Origin: Amanita rubescens
Lineage: Eukaryota; Basidiomycota; Agaricomycetes; Agaricales; Amanitaceae
DNA length: 64,000 bases
Assembly (NCBI GenBank): GCA_015039365.1
Contig: WION01000070.1
Location: 124,001 to 188,000, forward strand
Direction: 5' to 3'
The number at the start of each line of letters is the position of its first letter. The stretch's first letter is position 1. Both the position numbers and the translations under genes were made by a program. The notes under the pieces are model-generated. The model did not search any database. It was not told the origin of the DNA and saw nothing but the letters and a program-made list of their open reading frames with translations. Positions 1 to 10,265 of the stretch are shown one piece after another.

Positions 1-2
1 TG

Positions 3-3000
3 GCTGCTACGTTTGGACTCTATAGACAAATTGTCGATTGGAAACTCAAAGAGAATTCCAATCCAAACACTCAAGTTCCGCATCTTATGGACTTGATTAA
101 TAGAGTGTCAAACCAAGGTGTAACCTTAACCGTCAAAATGCAAATTATGACGATCCTACATGCCTTACCTCCTTCATGGGACAGCTTTGTCGCAAATCTG
201 TTGGCACATTCCGCAGATGATGACACTGTAGATGAATTCCTTAATCTCATATCTGAGGAATGGTCCCGAAGGAAAGGTAACAGGAACAATGCCAATACTT
301 CTGTTGTCACGAGAGGGAATAAACATTCTAACTCTCAAGTAGTTGCAAATATGGCACGCCAACAATTGCAACAAGGACAACCTCGCACCCCTTGGAATTC
401 CTATCGTGGGAAATCCTTTCGAGGCAGAGGTGGAAGAAAACCAATGGGAAATCGAAGAAACCCAACACAACATACTTCGACAGGTGGACCATCTAATGGA
501 CCAAAACATACACCTGGCCAATCTCAGACTCCTTTTAGACCCCAATGGGCTGGTCAAGTCCCTAATCAGTCTAAAGGACCAAATTGGGAACGCAATAAGG
601 CAGCTAAAGCAAAGAATCGTGCGAGTAAACTTGCTGCTCGCACAGCAGCTCAATCAACACTTGGTTCTGGGCATGCTATGGCATCTTCGACATCAGCATC
701 TTTACCTCTGATTGCCAGAATTGGAGATCAGGTAATGACAGATTTTGATGAAGAATTTGTCCCCAAGATTTACAAGTACAAAGGTACTCGTGCGGTTCCC
801 ACGGACGACTTCATGGGGAGAATTGATGAGATATCCGAAGATTCGGGAGATTCTGTATCCAGAGATGTACAAAAAGTACGAACTGAATCAACGGACTACT
901 CTGATATCTTTGATTCTGCAATATTTGCAGATACTAAAGATACTCAAAGTGTGGACGATCTTGCTAGTCCTATCTTTGCTTCCTCTAGTATATCCCATCA
1001 TCAAACCGATAATGAAGGATATCAAACAGATAATGAATCACATCAATCTGAGGCCAATTCTTCAGGGTATGAAGGACTTTATACCGATGAAGAGCCTGAG
1101 GGACCAATGCCTGGTTCCTTTGATGATGAACAAATAAGTTGGTGGTATGTACATACCAGACAATATTATGTGGATCAAGTTCGACGAGCTAATTTGGAAG
1201 CTCGAAGAATGAATACTAATGCACGCACTTTAGAACACTTACAAAATATGTTGAGAGGGATGGTAAATGACCATGACACTGTATCCCTCCGACCAGAATC
1301 TGTAAGTTCATCAGATTTAAATTACTTTTATCAATCTGATCAAGATTCTGTTTACCATACGGCTCCAGAATCTATGGCATCATCTCAAATCCCAACAAGG
1401 CCTATTACGCCTTATGAAGATTTTTTCAATATATACGATTATCCAACTAATCGTACTATTGATACTGTACCGGTAATACCATCTAATGTACCGATTGTAT
1501 ACCCTACACCAAGAAGATCTACGGATCTTCGAAATTTATATTATTTTGATGCCAATATGCGTGAAAACTTCAGTAATCATCAAAGAATAGCTCGTCTTTA
1601 TGATCAAAATCATATAGAGGAACTTTATAATCAATATAACTTGGATGAATTCATAATAGAAGAAAACAATCGTAGACGTGCTAATGTTATTAACATTGGA
1701 CATCTTCAAGATCCATATAATTTACCTTGTAGTAAATCACCTTCTTGCAAATGTCCTGAATGTTATAAAAATAATAAAGGACTTACAATATGGATGTGTG
1801 ACTCAGGTGCATCACATCATTTTACCGCACACTTAGAAGATTTTGTCAGCTATAAAAAATATGAAGTTCCTACTTCAGTATTTACAGCTGATAATCAAGC
1901 AGATATATTAGGTATAGGGACTGTGATTTTGGATCACACTCTTAAAAATGGTTCGGTTTCAAGATTGAAACTTTATCCGGTCCTCCATATGCCAAGTGCC
2001 ACACTACGACTAATAAGCAATGGAACATTGTGTAAACAAGGTTTTATTGCAAAACAAGATAATGATAGGATTTCTTTCTACAGAGAAGGCTCTGAAAATG
2101 CATCACTGGAAGGATTTCCAGGAGATGGTAACGAAACATTAATGTGGACAGAAGGTCAAATTATTAAACCTTCAAATTATAAATTAATGATGACCACAAT
2201 TAATGTTGTTGGATATGAAATTTGGCATCAACGGATGGGTCATCCTAGCCAACAAATATTGAAATTAGGCTCTAAAAACTTAGAGGGTTTCCCTCCCTTA
2301 ACAATTCCTAAAGACTTAGAACCTTGTAACGGTTGTCTAAAAGGAAAAGCTGTTTCACAAAGCTTTCCTCTTTCAGAAAAACGTGCTACCCAACCCTTTG
2401 AACGAATACACTGTGACTTGATGACTTTTCCAATACAATCTTATCATAAACAAAAATATTTACTTGTAATATTTGATGATTGTACATCTCATGTATGGGT
2501 AAAACCATTACAGAAAAAGTCTAATGTCGCTGTAGTATTTGAAGGCTGGCACAAACAAATATACAACCAATATGGATATAACATAAAAATTGTTCGTTCC
2601 GATCGAGGGGGCGAATTTATGTCCACAAACATACAAGATTACTTAACTGATGTAGGAATCATTCATGAAAAATCTACTCCATATATACATCAACAAAATG
2701 GAAAGGTTGAACGCATGAATAGAACACTTTGGGAAAAGAGTGAAGCATTGAGATTACATGCTTCATGCCCTCAATCTTGGTGGAACTTTGCGATCGAAAC
2801 TGCCGTACATGTTTATAATCGTACTCCACTTAGACGAACCAAATGGAAGACCCCTGTTGAAAATCTTACTGGAAAGAAACCTGATGTTTCTTACTTTAAG
2901 ATATTCGGATCTAAAGCTTGGGTATTTATCCCACATGAATCGCGCGAAAATAAATTAACACCAAGGTCTGAAATAATGACCTTTATTGGATACGAACCAA

Positions 3001-5588
3001 ATGCAAAAGCATACCGCTTCATGACAAATACAAATCAACTTCGAGTATCCACCCAAGCTGAATTTGATGAAACCAAATTTCCAAGAGCCAAACCTCAAGA
3101 TGAAAATTATACAAAAAACTTGGACCCTATCAGGCCTATTGAGCAGGATAATTCTGAAAACTCAGATAAAAATATCTCTGATGGTAAACCAGATAATGAA
3201 GGAGATATTTCATCTGAACAGCAGCATTCAGATGATGATTTCTTTGATTTCAACTTTGAAAATCATCCTAGTTCTGATTCATCAGATGATGATGATGATG
3301 ACACTAAATGGGATGATAAACTAGAATCTTTCTTTGAAAAGAAAGATACATCTTCAAAAGACAAAGGTGCTGAATTAGATCAACCTACAGGCGTTGAATT
3401 AGATCTACCTGTACAAAGTCTTAAAGATAAACCTACTAAAGGAAAAGGCAAAGGAACTGCTAAAAAACCTGTAGAACCCACTCGAAGATCTGAAAGATCT
3501 AGAAAACCGGTTATACAGAAAGACAATGCTTATGGTAATAAAACACCATTAGAAATTGAAAAAGAAATTACAGAAGAACAAGATGTTGTTCGAGAATTAA
3601 TTCAAGATCTTAAAGAAAAAGATAAATCTGATCCAAGACTTGATGTTACAATCAGATATTCTCTCAGATCTAGAATACGACAACATATTGATAAAGTTAA
3701 ATTACTTTATTCAACATTACACAATGCTCAAATTAATGAAATGTCATGTCTCATTAAAGAGCAAGGTAATGGTTTTCTGAATTACTTACTCGCACAAGCA
3801 ATTCCTGCCATTGATATCTCAAGAGATAATATCAGAGATTATCAATACAAAGATATTCAAAAAGTCAAAATTGCTGATCCCAAATCTTATGAACAATGGG
3901 AAACAGCAATGAATGATGAAATGAAATCATTGAATGATAGAAAAATCTGGGAGCTTACAGAATTACCTCATAATCGTACACCTATTAAATGTAGATGGAT
4001 ATACGATATTAAATCTGACGGTCGAAGGAAGGCTCGACTTGTCGCTAAAGGATTTTCTCAAAGACCTGGACTTGACTATGATGAAACGTTTTCGCCAGTG
4101 GCAAGATATGAAACGATTCGCCTTTTGTTAGCAATATCTGTGCTAGAAAAATGGGATATTGAAGCACTAGATGTTAAAACAGCCTTTTTGTACGGAGATC
4201 TCGAAGCGGATATCTATATGCAACAACCAGAAGGTTATGTAGTCAAAGGCCAAGAACAAAAAGTTTACCAACTTAAAAAGGCAATATATGGACTTAAACA
4301 AGCCTCATATGCCTGGAATAAACAAGCTAATAAATCCTTAGAGGATTTAGGATTTATACGCTGTTTATCTGATTCTGGCGTATACGTCAGAAGAGAAGAC
4401 GACACTATAATAGTGTGTATAGTATATGTCGATGACATGCTTTTCATGGGTGACAATACACCAGAAATTCATAAAGTTAAAAATGCTTTTATGAAGAAAT
4501 GGGAATGTCATGATCTTGGAAAAGTTAAAGAATACTTAGGTATGCAAATCAATTACAATAAGAACATGGGTACTCTTATTATTGATCAACATGCATACGC
4601 TAAAAAGGTTGTAACAAGATTTGGTTTAGAAAATTGTAAACCAACTCGCACACCTTTACCAACAGGATATATTCCAACTGCTGCTACAAAAGAATGTACA
4701 GCAGAAATGCGATCTTATTTTCAACAAATAATAGGATCGTTATTATATCTTGCATTAGGAACAAGACCTGATATTACTTATCAAGTAATATTAATGTCTC
4801 AGTTTTGTGCAAACCCAAATGAAGAACACATACAGAAAGCATTATACATAGTACGCTATGTTAATACCACGGTACAAACTAAAATAGTTTATAATGGTTT
4901 AAATAAAGAAGGCTTTGTAGCCTTTACTGATGCTGACTGGGGTGCTGACAAGATTACAAGAAAATCAGTCACTGGATATATAGTAAAACTCGCAGGAGGA
5001 GCTATATCATGGGTTTCACGAAAACAAAAAGTAGTGGCTCTGTCTTCAACTGAAGCAGAATACATGTCAATGTCTGATACATCAAGACAAATAGTTTGGA
5101 TTGAATCACTTATGAGTGAACTCGATTTTCCAATTAAAACTATCTTCTTATGTTGTGACAATCAAGGAGCAATGTTTTTAGCCAGTAACCCTGCACAAGA
5201 ACATCGTTCAAAACATATTGATATAAGATTCCACTATATTAGAGAATGTGTCGAAAGTGAGAAAATTAAACTCACATACATTCCTACCAATGAACAAGTT
5301 GCGGATATAATGACCAAAAATCTACCATATTCAAAATTTGTAATATTCCGAATGAAGATGGGATTAATCCTAGATGATAGTCAAATATCATTAACCAATC
5401 ATATTAAGGCATCACAAACTTTTGCCAATTATATTAAAAGTAAAACCCTTAATAAGTCCCCAGGACATCATAGTAAAATATTTGAAAGAATTCAAGATCT
5501 TGAAGTGCGAGGATATCTTGAAGAAATCTTTAAATACTATGAAAGAGAAAATGATAAATTGACTACCCTTTTGAAAGCTAATAAATAA
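3..5588 (+). CDS. Copia A1 gag-pol polyprotein, 5'-truncated by window edge
   Basis: This open frame enters from the left edge and codes for the capsid, protease, integrase, reverse transcriptase and RNase H of a Copia retrotransposon. It aligns with codon 127 onward of the A2 polyprotein. Visible landmarks are an RG-rich tail of Gag, the protease site DSGA, the integrase HHCC zinc region and D..D..E residues (SDRGGEF, NGKVER), the reverse transcriptase YVDD box and the RNase H motifs DADW and STEAEY. Compared with A2 it has a replaced segment of net six extra residues just before the Cys cluster that precedes the protease. No stop or frameshift is visible, so the visible part may be functional. 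Confidence 0.93.
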   Translation, partial: AATFGLYRQIVDWKLKENSNPNTQVPHLMDLINRVSNQGVTLTVKMQIMTILHALPPSWDSFVANLLAHSADDDTVDEFLNLISEEWSRRKGNRNNANTSVVTRGNKHSNSQVVANMARQQLQQGQPRTPWNSYRGKSFRGRGGRKPMGNRRNPTQHTSTGGPSNGPKHTPGQSQTPFRPQWAGQVPNQSKGPNWERNKAAKAKNRASKLAARTAAQSTLGSGHAMASSTSASLPLIARIGDQVMTDFDEEFVPKIYKYKGTRAVPTDDFMGRIDEISEDSGDSVSRDVQKVRTESTDYSDIFDSAIFADTKDTQSVDDLASPIFASSSISHHQTDNEGYQTDNESHQSEANSSGYEGLYTDEEPEGPMPGSFDDEQISWWYVHTRQYYVDQVRRANLEARRMNTNARTLEHLQNMLRGMVNDHDTVSLRPESVSSSDLNYFYQSDQDSVYHTAPESMASSQIPTRPITPYEDFFNIYDYPTNRTIDTVPVIPSNVPIVYPTPRRSTDLRNLYYFDANMRENFSNHQRIARLYDQNHIEELYNQYNLDEFIIEENNRRRANVINIGHLQDPYNLPCSKSPSCKCPECYKNNKGLTIWMCDSGASHHFTAHLEDFVSYKKYEVPTSVFTADNQADILGIGTVILDHTLKNGSVSRLKLYPVLHMPSATLRLISNGTLCKQGFIAKQDNDRISFYREGSENASLEGFPGDGNETLMWTEGQIIKPSNYKLMMTTINVVGYEIWHQRMGHPSQQILKLGSKNLEGFPPLTIPKDLEPCNGCLKGKAVSQSFPLSEKRATQPFERIHCDLMTFPIQSYHKQKYLLVIFDDCTSHVWVKPLQKKSNVAVVFEGWHKQIYNQYGYNIKIVRSDRGGEFMSTNIQDYLTDVGIIHEKSTPYIHQQNGKVERMNRTLWEKSEALRLHASCPQSWWNFAIETAVHVYNRTPLRRTKWKTPVENLTGKKPDVSYFKIFGSKAWVFIPHESRENKLTPRSEIMTFIGYEPNAKAYRFMTNTNQLRVSTQAEFDETKFPRAKPQDENYTKNLDPIRPIEQDNSENSDKNISDGKPDNEGDISSEQQHSDDDFFDFNFENHPSSDSSDDDDDDTKWDDKLESFFEKKDTSSKDKGAELDQPTGVELDLPVQSLKDKPTKGKGKGTAKKPVEPTRRSERSRKPVIQKDNAYGNKTPLEIEKEITEEQDVVRELIQDLKEKDKSDPRLDVTIRYSLRSRIRQHIDKVKLLYSTLHNAQINEMSCLIKEQGNGFLNYLLAQAIPAIDISRDNIRDYQYKDIQKVKIADPKSYEQWETAMNDEMKSLNDRKIWELTELPHNRTPIKCRWIYDIKSDGRRKARLVAKGFSQRPGLDYDETFSPVARYETIRLLLAISVLEKWDIEALDVKTAFLYGDLEADIYMQQPEGYVVKGQEQKVYQLKKAIYGLKQASYAWNKQANKSLEDLGFIRCLSDSGVYVRREDDTIIVCIVYVDDMLFMGDNTPEIHKVKNAFMKKWECHDLGKVKEYLGMQINYNKNMGTLIIDQHAYAKKVVTRFGLENCKPTRTPLPTGYIPTAATKECTAEMRSYFQQIIGSLLYLALGTRPDITYQVILMSQFCANPNEEHIQKALYIVRYVNTTVQTKIVYNGLNKEGFVAFTDADWGADKITRKSVTGYIVKLAGGAISWVSRKQKVVALSSTEAEYMSMSDTSRQIVWIESLMSELDFPIKTIFLCCDNQGAMFLASNPAQEHRSKHIDIRFHYIRECVESEKIKLTYIPTNEQVADIMTKNLPYSKFVIFRMKMGLILDDSQISLTNHIKASQTFANYIKSKTLNKSPGHHSKIFERIQDLEVRGYLEEIFKYYERENDKLTTLLKANK

Positions 5589-5603
5589 CTTAGCGAAGGG
5601 GAG

Positions 5604-6308
5604 TGTTGAACTTATAATATACGATATACATACAGTATATAGTAAATATAAGTGATATCATTAGTTTACACTAACTAATGTAAGAACGCTCAGTTACTTA
5701 CTCGTCTCTCAACCAATCATAATAGTGGATGATTGAGTGTGAGATAATATATTGACATGAGAATATATTTGACATATTCTCATACTTATCTACCAATCAT
5801 AATAGTGGATGATTGATGATGAGAACATATTCTGACATGAGAATATCCTAGCGATATTCTCATAAGATCATCCAATCATAATAGTGGAACTATTGATGAT
5901 GTGAATATATGTTGACATGAGAATAGAAGACATATATACATTATGGTTATCGACCTATCACATTGAAGATTGATAATGTGATGAGTCAGTCAATATAATT
6001 GATGAGTCAAGTGCTGCGCAAAGCTATGCATTGCTGTACAATAGCTGTGCATTGCTGTGGAATGACGCCTTATGAGTCAAATACCTGTGACTCATACTGA
6101 TAAGACTCTTTGTACTTATTTGTAGTTTAGTAGTATATAAACTGTACTCTAGTAGCGTCAATCCCTATCCTATTATCCTCTCTACTGTCTACTGTTGAGC
6201 CCCAGCTCCAGTAAGCTCTTAACAACTCCACACCACACTCGGTAAGTAGTACATTCCATGTACTAGACTGCGCTGCTCGCTAGGGACTTGTTACCCCTAG
6301 TTTCAACA
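5604..6308 (+). repeat. 3' LTR of Copia A1 (705 bp)
   Basis: The LTR starts TGTTGAA and ends TTCAACA, a perfect 7-bp inverted terminus. It is the same length as the two A2 LTRs. It follows the polypurine tract directly. It contains three diverged copies of an about 80-bp unit starting CCAATCATAATAGTGG, a pair of about 21-bp repeats around AGCTATGCATTGCTG, and a TATATAAA box about 165 bp before the end. Confidence 0.95.
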
Positions 6309-6504
6309 ACTCAGAGTTGTCGCCTTCAGGTTCACCAGTGGGAGCCATGGGGAAGGATATGCAACGTCAAAACGCCGAATCAGTTATGGGGTCTGTGCTA
6401 CAAACATACATATACAACGCTTTTTTATTTACGTCTTTCCGCACGATTATGAAAACAGCTGTAACAATTTATAACATTCTGTTAGTAACAGGTTACTATT
6501 TATG
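6309..6504. other. Short spacer between Copia A1 and hAT end
   Basis: I see no gene here. It is the sequence flanking the A1 insertion and leads into the AT-rich subterminal region of the hAT element. The reported start codon at 6317 gives only a short frame without recognisable content. Confidence 0.5.
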
Positions 6505-9500
6505 TTAATAACTTTGTTAGAAAATATTTTCGTGTGAAAAATGTCACCACTGCCAATCCACGCTATCCACCGAGTCGTTTCGCTCGACTTCAGCCGTTTT
6601 CCGTGCGGATGTAGCTGCCTTACGCTTCCCGTCATGTGCCCGCCCCGTTGGTTTGTCAGATATCATGTCTAGGAGTGCGGGTGCCGTTATATCAACCAAT
6701 GGGTTGACTTCGATGGCGGTTACGCTGCTGACTGGTGTTATACTTGCCGGTAAGGTTGCGTCCTCGTCCTCGTCCTCGTCGTCCTCAACCTCTTCTCCTT
6801 CCTTTCCATCAGACTCTAATTCTAATTCGATATCAGCCTCCAGGTCAGCCTCTCCGCACCCGTACTTGAGAGCCTCAAGCACATCTTTATCAAGAGTCCG
6901 AAACTTCACAACCGGCCGTTTGGCCGGTATCTTTGAGTTTACGCCCTGCCAACATGATCAGGTGTGCAATGAAGGGCATATAAAGAACCATTCTACCTTA
7001 TGTTTCCCATGCCACTGCCCAATCTGAATCATGTCGACGATCGTTCTGGATTGTTGGCTGCCTCGTTGTTTGGAGTTGAACCATGTTATCGTCGAGTTCG
7101 TTCTCTCATCAGGCATTGAATTCACGAGGATTGAAAATATCTTTGTTGCTAAAATCTAGAATGCCCGATAAGTAAGATGTAATACTAGTAGAAGAATGGA
7201 CCACGTACGGCAAGAACATCGCTGTTTGGCATGGGCGCGATCTTCTCCCACCACTCAAGTGGATCCATATCTTCAGCGCATTCCATCCTGAACGGCCACT
7301 CTTTTCTCCAGAATGATTCCAGCTGCGCCTTTAGTTGATCAGCCGCTTTGCGAGCTCCGTACTCTTTTAGAATGGGGTAAACGTTGTCGTCTGGATTCTT
7401 CTCAATTGAAGTAAGCAAGTTTCTGAGCATATCTTTTAAGAATTCCTTCGTTATCTCGTATGCCTCATGATGCGCTAATATGCGCACACGCAACCCAGTT
7501 TGTGGGTGAACCCGTGGAATTGTAAGGGTTATTGGTGCACTAGTATCTGGCACCGGGCATGGTGCCTTTTGTTTCAGGAAGTCTTCAAGAGCGAAACCTG
7601 TTTGTTGTATGTCAGAAAGAGCAAAGATGAATATAAAAGTTACATTTACGAGGATCAAGGGTAAATGCTACGAAATAAAGGTCATTTGCAAACATCTCCT
7701 TATACCTCTTGTTAAAAACTGTAATGATTTTTTCAGCATGTTCATTAGGAATGCCGGTAATGCCTGGGCCCTTGTCGAACAAGTTTTTCAAAACTGCTGC
7801 GACAGCGCACCAAAACACAAACACGTCAGACGCATTTGCACGTGCGGCTTCCAATGACCACAAAGAGCGTATGAACGGCTCGACAATATGTAAATAGTGT
7901 AAGAGGCTTTTTTCGAACTGCGAATAGTGACCAGTTCCTCTATTCAAAAACATTCCCTGCACAGTTTCATTCTTCAGAGTTTAGATGTCAGTGACGCTTC
8001 GTATGTAATGATGAAAATATGGATGCACCTTGAACTTGACATCTCCCGTTGAAACAAGTTTCTGGATTTGCTGGAGACATGGCTCGAGTGACTGGGTGGC
8101 CAACCAATACGTGCCAAATCGAGTCTTTCCGATTGTTTGCAAAGCTTTGAGTGGTTTTTCGTTGCCATCATTCTGGCGGAGTAAGGTCGTTGAATATGTG
8201 GAGTGACTGAAGTGTTGAATAATGATTTGCATCATTGATATAAACTGTTCAATGCTCTGAAGTCAGCCGTATGCTATTGGTGTTTCTATGGCTATTACGA
8301 ACCGATTTAAAAAAGCCCAGCGTTGTGATGTCTTTGATTGCTGAGTGAAGGTGATGTACGCAATCGTTCACGGTCAGTATAGTTTTAACTTCTTTGCTGA
8401 TTTCTCGGCGTGCTGCTTTGGTTACATTTGTGTTGTCTGAGCATGTTGCGGCCCATCGTGAAACCCCAACTGTAGACAAGGTCTATATGCATGCGTTAGA
8501 CGACTGTAATAGGAAATTAAGATAAGAATGTTCTCATACTGATAAGAGCTTATCTTTAAGCCATGCCGTTGTATGATGGGCATCTGAGCCTTCGTGGCCA
8601 TCAAGGAAGTATATCTCACGAAGTGGGGTAGTTGCATGGACAGTGTATAAGGACTGTGGTTTACGGATTGTTGTTCCATCGAATGTCAATGTGAGATTCT
8701 TTTGAAGCTTCAGATGCTCAATCTGTTGGCTGCGTACATATGCTGCTTCTTTAGGAATAAGGTCATGTGAAAATGTGCTCGACGATGTGGGGTGGTAATT
8801 TGAATTGAGCGTCTCCATCAGTTCTTTCCATTCAGGCGAGTCGATTACATTAGGAACAAGACCCCGTACGCAAATAAGGTGCATGACAATATGATCAACC
8901 TTCAATTGGAAGGCTTTTCTTGACTCTTCTTTCTTCTTCTTCCCGGCCCCCTGTAGCTGAGAAACGTCTAAAGTGGCCTGGCCCTTGAGTTTCTTGGCAG
9001 GTGGAGGTGCCGAGCGACACGAGCCTGAGGGAGTCGAGTCTCGGGATGTCTTGGGATCCTCGTCCGCCCCTGTCAGTTGCTCAAGCTTGGCACTGATCGA
9101 CTCAGCGCTTGAAAGCTCAACTGCTTCCTGATGCAATGCAGGGTGTTTCTGCATAAGCGTGCTGCATGTGCCAAGATACGAGAGATTTGCGCATTTCCCA
9201 TCCGGATAGTTCCACAACCGGAAATGCATTCCCATGAACTATTCTTGCCGTCATTGTATTTCTTGACAAACTTCTTGACAATATCACTTGTATTGCGCCC
9301 TCGCCCACCGGTATTTGCAGGGATGATCTGATTAGATATCTAATTTAATACTGATTACGGTACTCTGACATTTGGCAACACATACAGATCGCATCGATCC
9401 TAGCTCGACAGCAACACTTTCCGATCTTGCACGCTTCTGAGATCCATCGGCGGATTTCCTAATAGGGACCTGCAACAGATATGAGTTAAAGTTCTGTCGT

Positions 9501-9914
9501 GGCAAGTTCACATCATAGTCAAAGACTTACCGGTGTATTGTGAACAAGGAAGGCGCTCTCAACGGCATTAGCCACATCGACTACCCATTTCTTCAACACA
9601 TTATTGCCCGGATGTTTTATATAGAGTTTAGAGAATGCCTGGTGTAACGAGCATATCCCTGGACCTCGCTCTTTGATTGGTAGCATACCATCACCTGATG
9701 AACGTGCTTTCCAACCAAACACACGCTCGAGGTCCTCCCCTAGCACTGCAACTTCACAGCCTGTTTTTTCAAGCATTTCCGGATCAGGCTCAAAGTTTTG
9801 GAATTGTGCAAATTGCGACTCCGATAAAGTTTTGAACGGTAGTTGAGGAGGTAACGCCTGGAGAAGTGTATTAAGGTGTGCCAGGACTTCCTTAAACTCG
9901 TCATCTGACAACAT

Positions 9915-9919
9915 CTCTG
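9915..9919. repeat. Target site duplication of Copia B, left copy
   Basis: CTCTG directly precedes the left LTR of Copia B and is repeated after the right LTR at 28144-28148. Five bases is the usual size for Copia integration. Confidence 0.93.
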
Positions 9920-10250
9920 TGACGAAAGGGAAACGCCCAGTAGCGCAGCGTCGAGGAGTTAAAGCGATAGCTTACCCGATGTGTACAGGTTTATATACTG
10001 TCTGTGTCCTAATAGGTAACAACATAGGTAAATATATGTAACTACATATGTCATACTCATATATGGAAATATGGAGCTGCGCTGATGTCATGCGCAGCTA
10101 TGGTGTCATATAGCGCCATCCGCAGTGGGGATGATGCAAGCGTGCTAGAACCTTCTACAAGGTTCTATCTATATATATCCTGATCTACTTAGTAAGCAGA
10201 TAAGATAAGATCTCATTGTTATCTTAGATTTAGATAAGATAACTTCGTCA
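9920..10250 (-). repeat. 3' LTR of Copia B (331 bp)
   Basis: On the plus strand it runs from TGACGAA to TTCGTCA, perfect 7-bp inverted ends. It matches the right LTR except for GTCGAGG here against GTTGAGG there. It adjoins the polypurine tract of the internal region at 10251-10259. Confidence 0.95.
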
Positions 10251-10265
10251 CACCCCCTCGCTAAG

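Larger units (their letters stand above)
1..6308 (+). mobile_element. Copia element A1, 5' part outside the window
   Basis: This is the right-hand part of a Ty1/copia retrotransposon of family A. It contains most of the gag-pol frame, a polypurine tract GAAGGGGAG at 5595-5603 and a complete 3' LTR. Its sequence is nearly identical to the complete element A2 at 13262-23307, which gives the expected missing portion: 5' LTR, leader, accessory ORF and the first part of gag. The five bases after the LTR are ACTCA; this would be the target duplication, but its partner lies off the left edge. The LTR differs from the A2 LTRs at about eight of 705 positions by eye, so A1 and A2 are separate insertions. 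Confidence 0.95.

Noticed and set aside
5589..5603. Envelope-like gene between pol and 3' LTR of Copia A
   Set aside because: Only 15 bases including the polypurine tract lie between the stop codon and the LTR; the extra ORF is at the 5' side instead.
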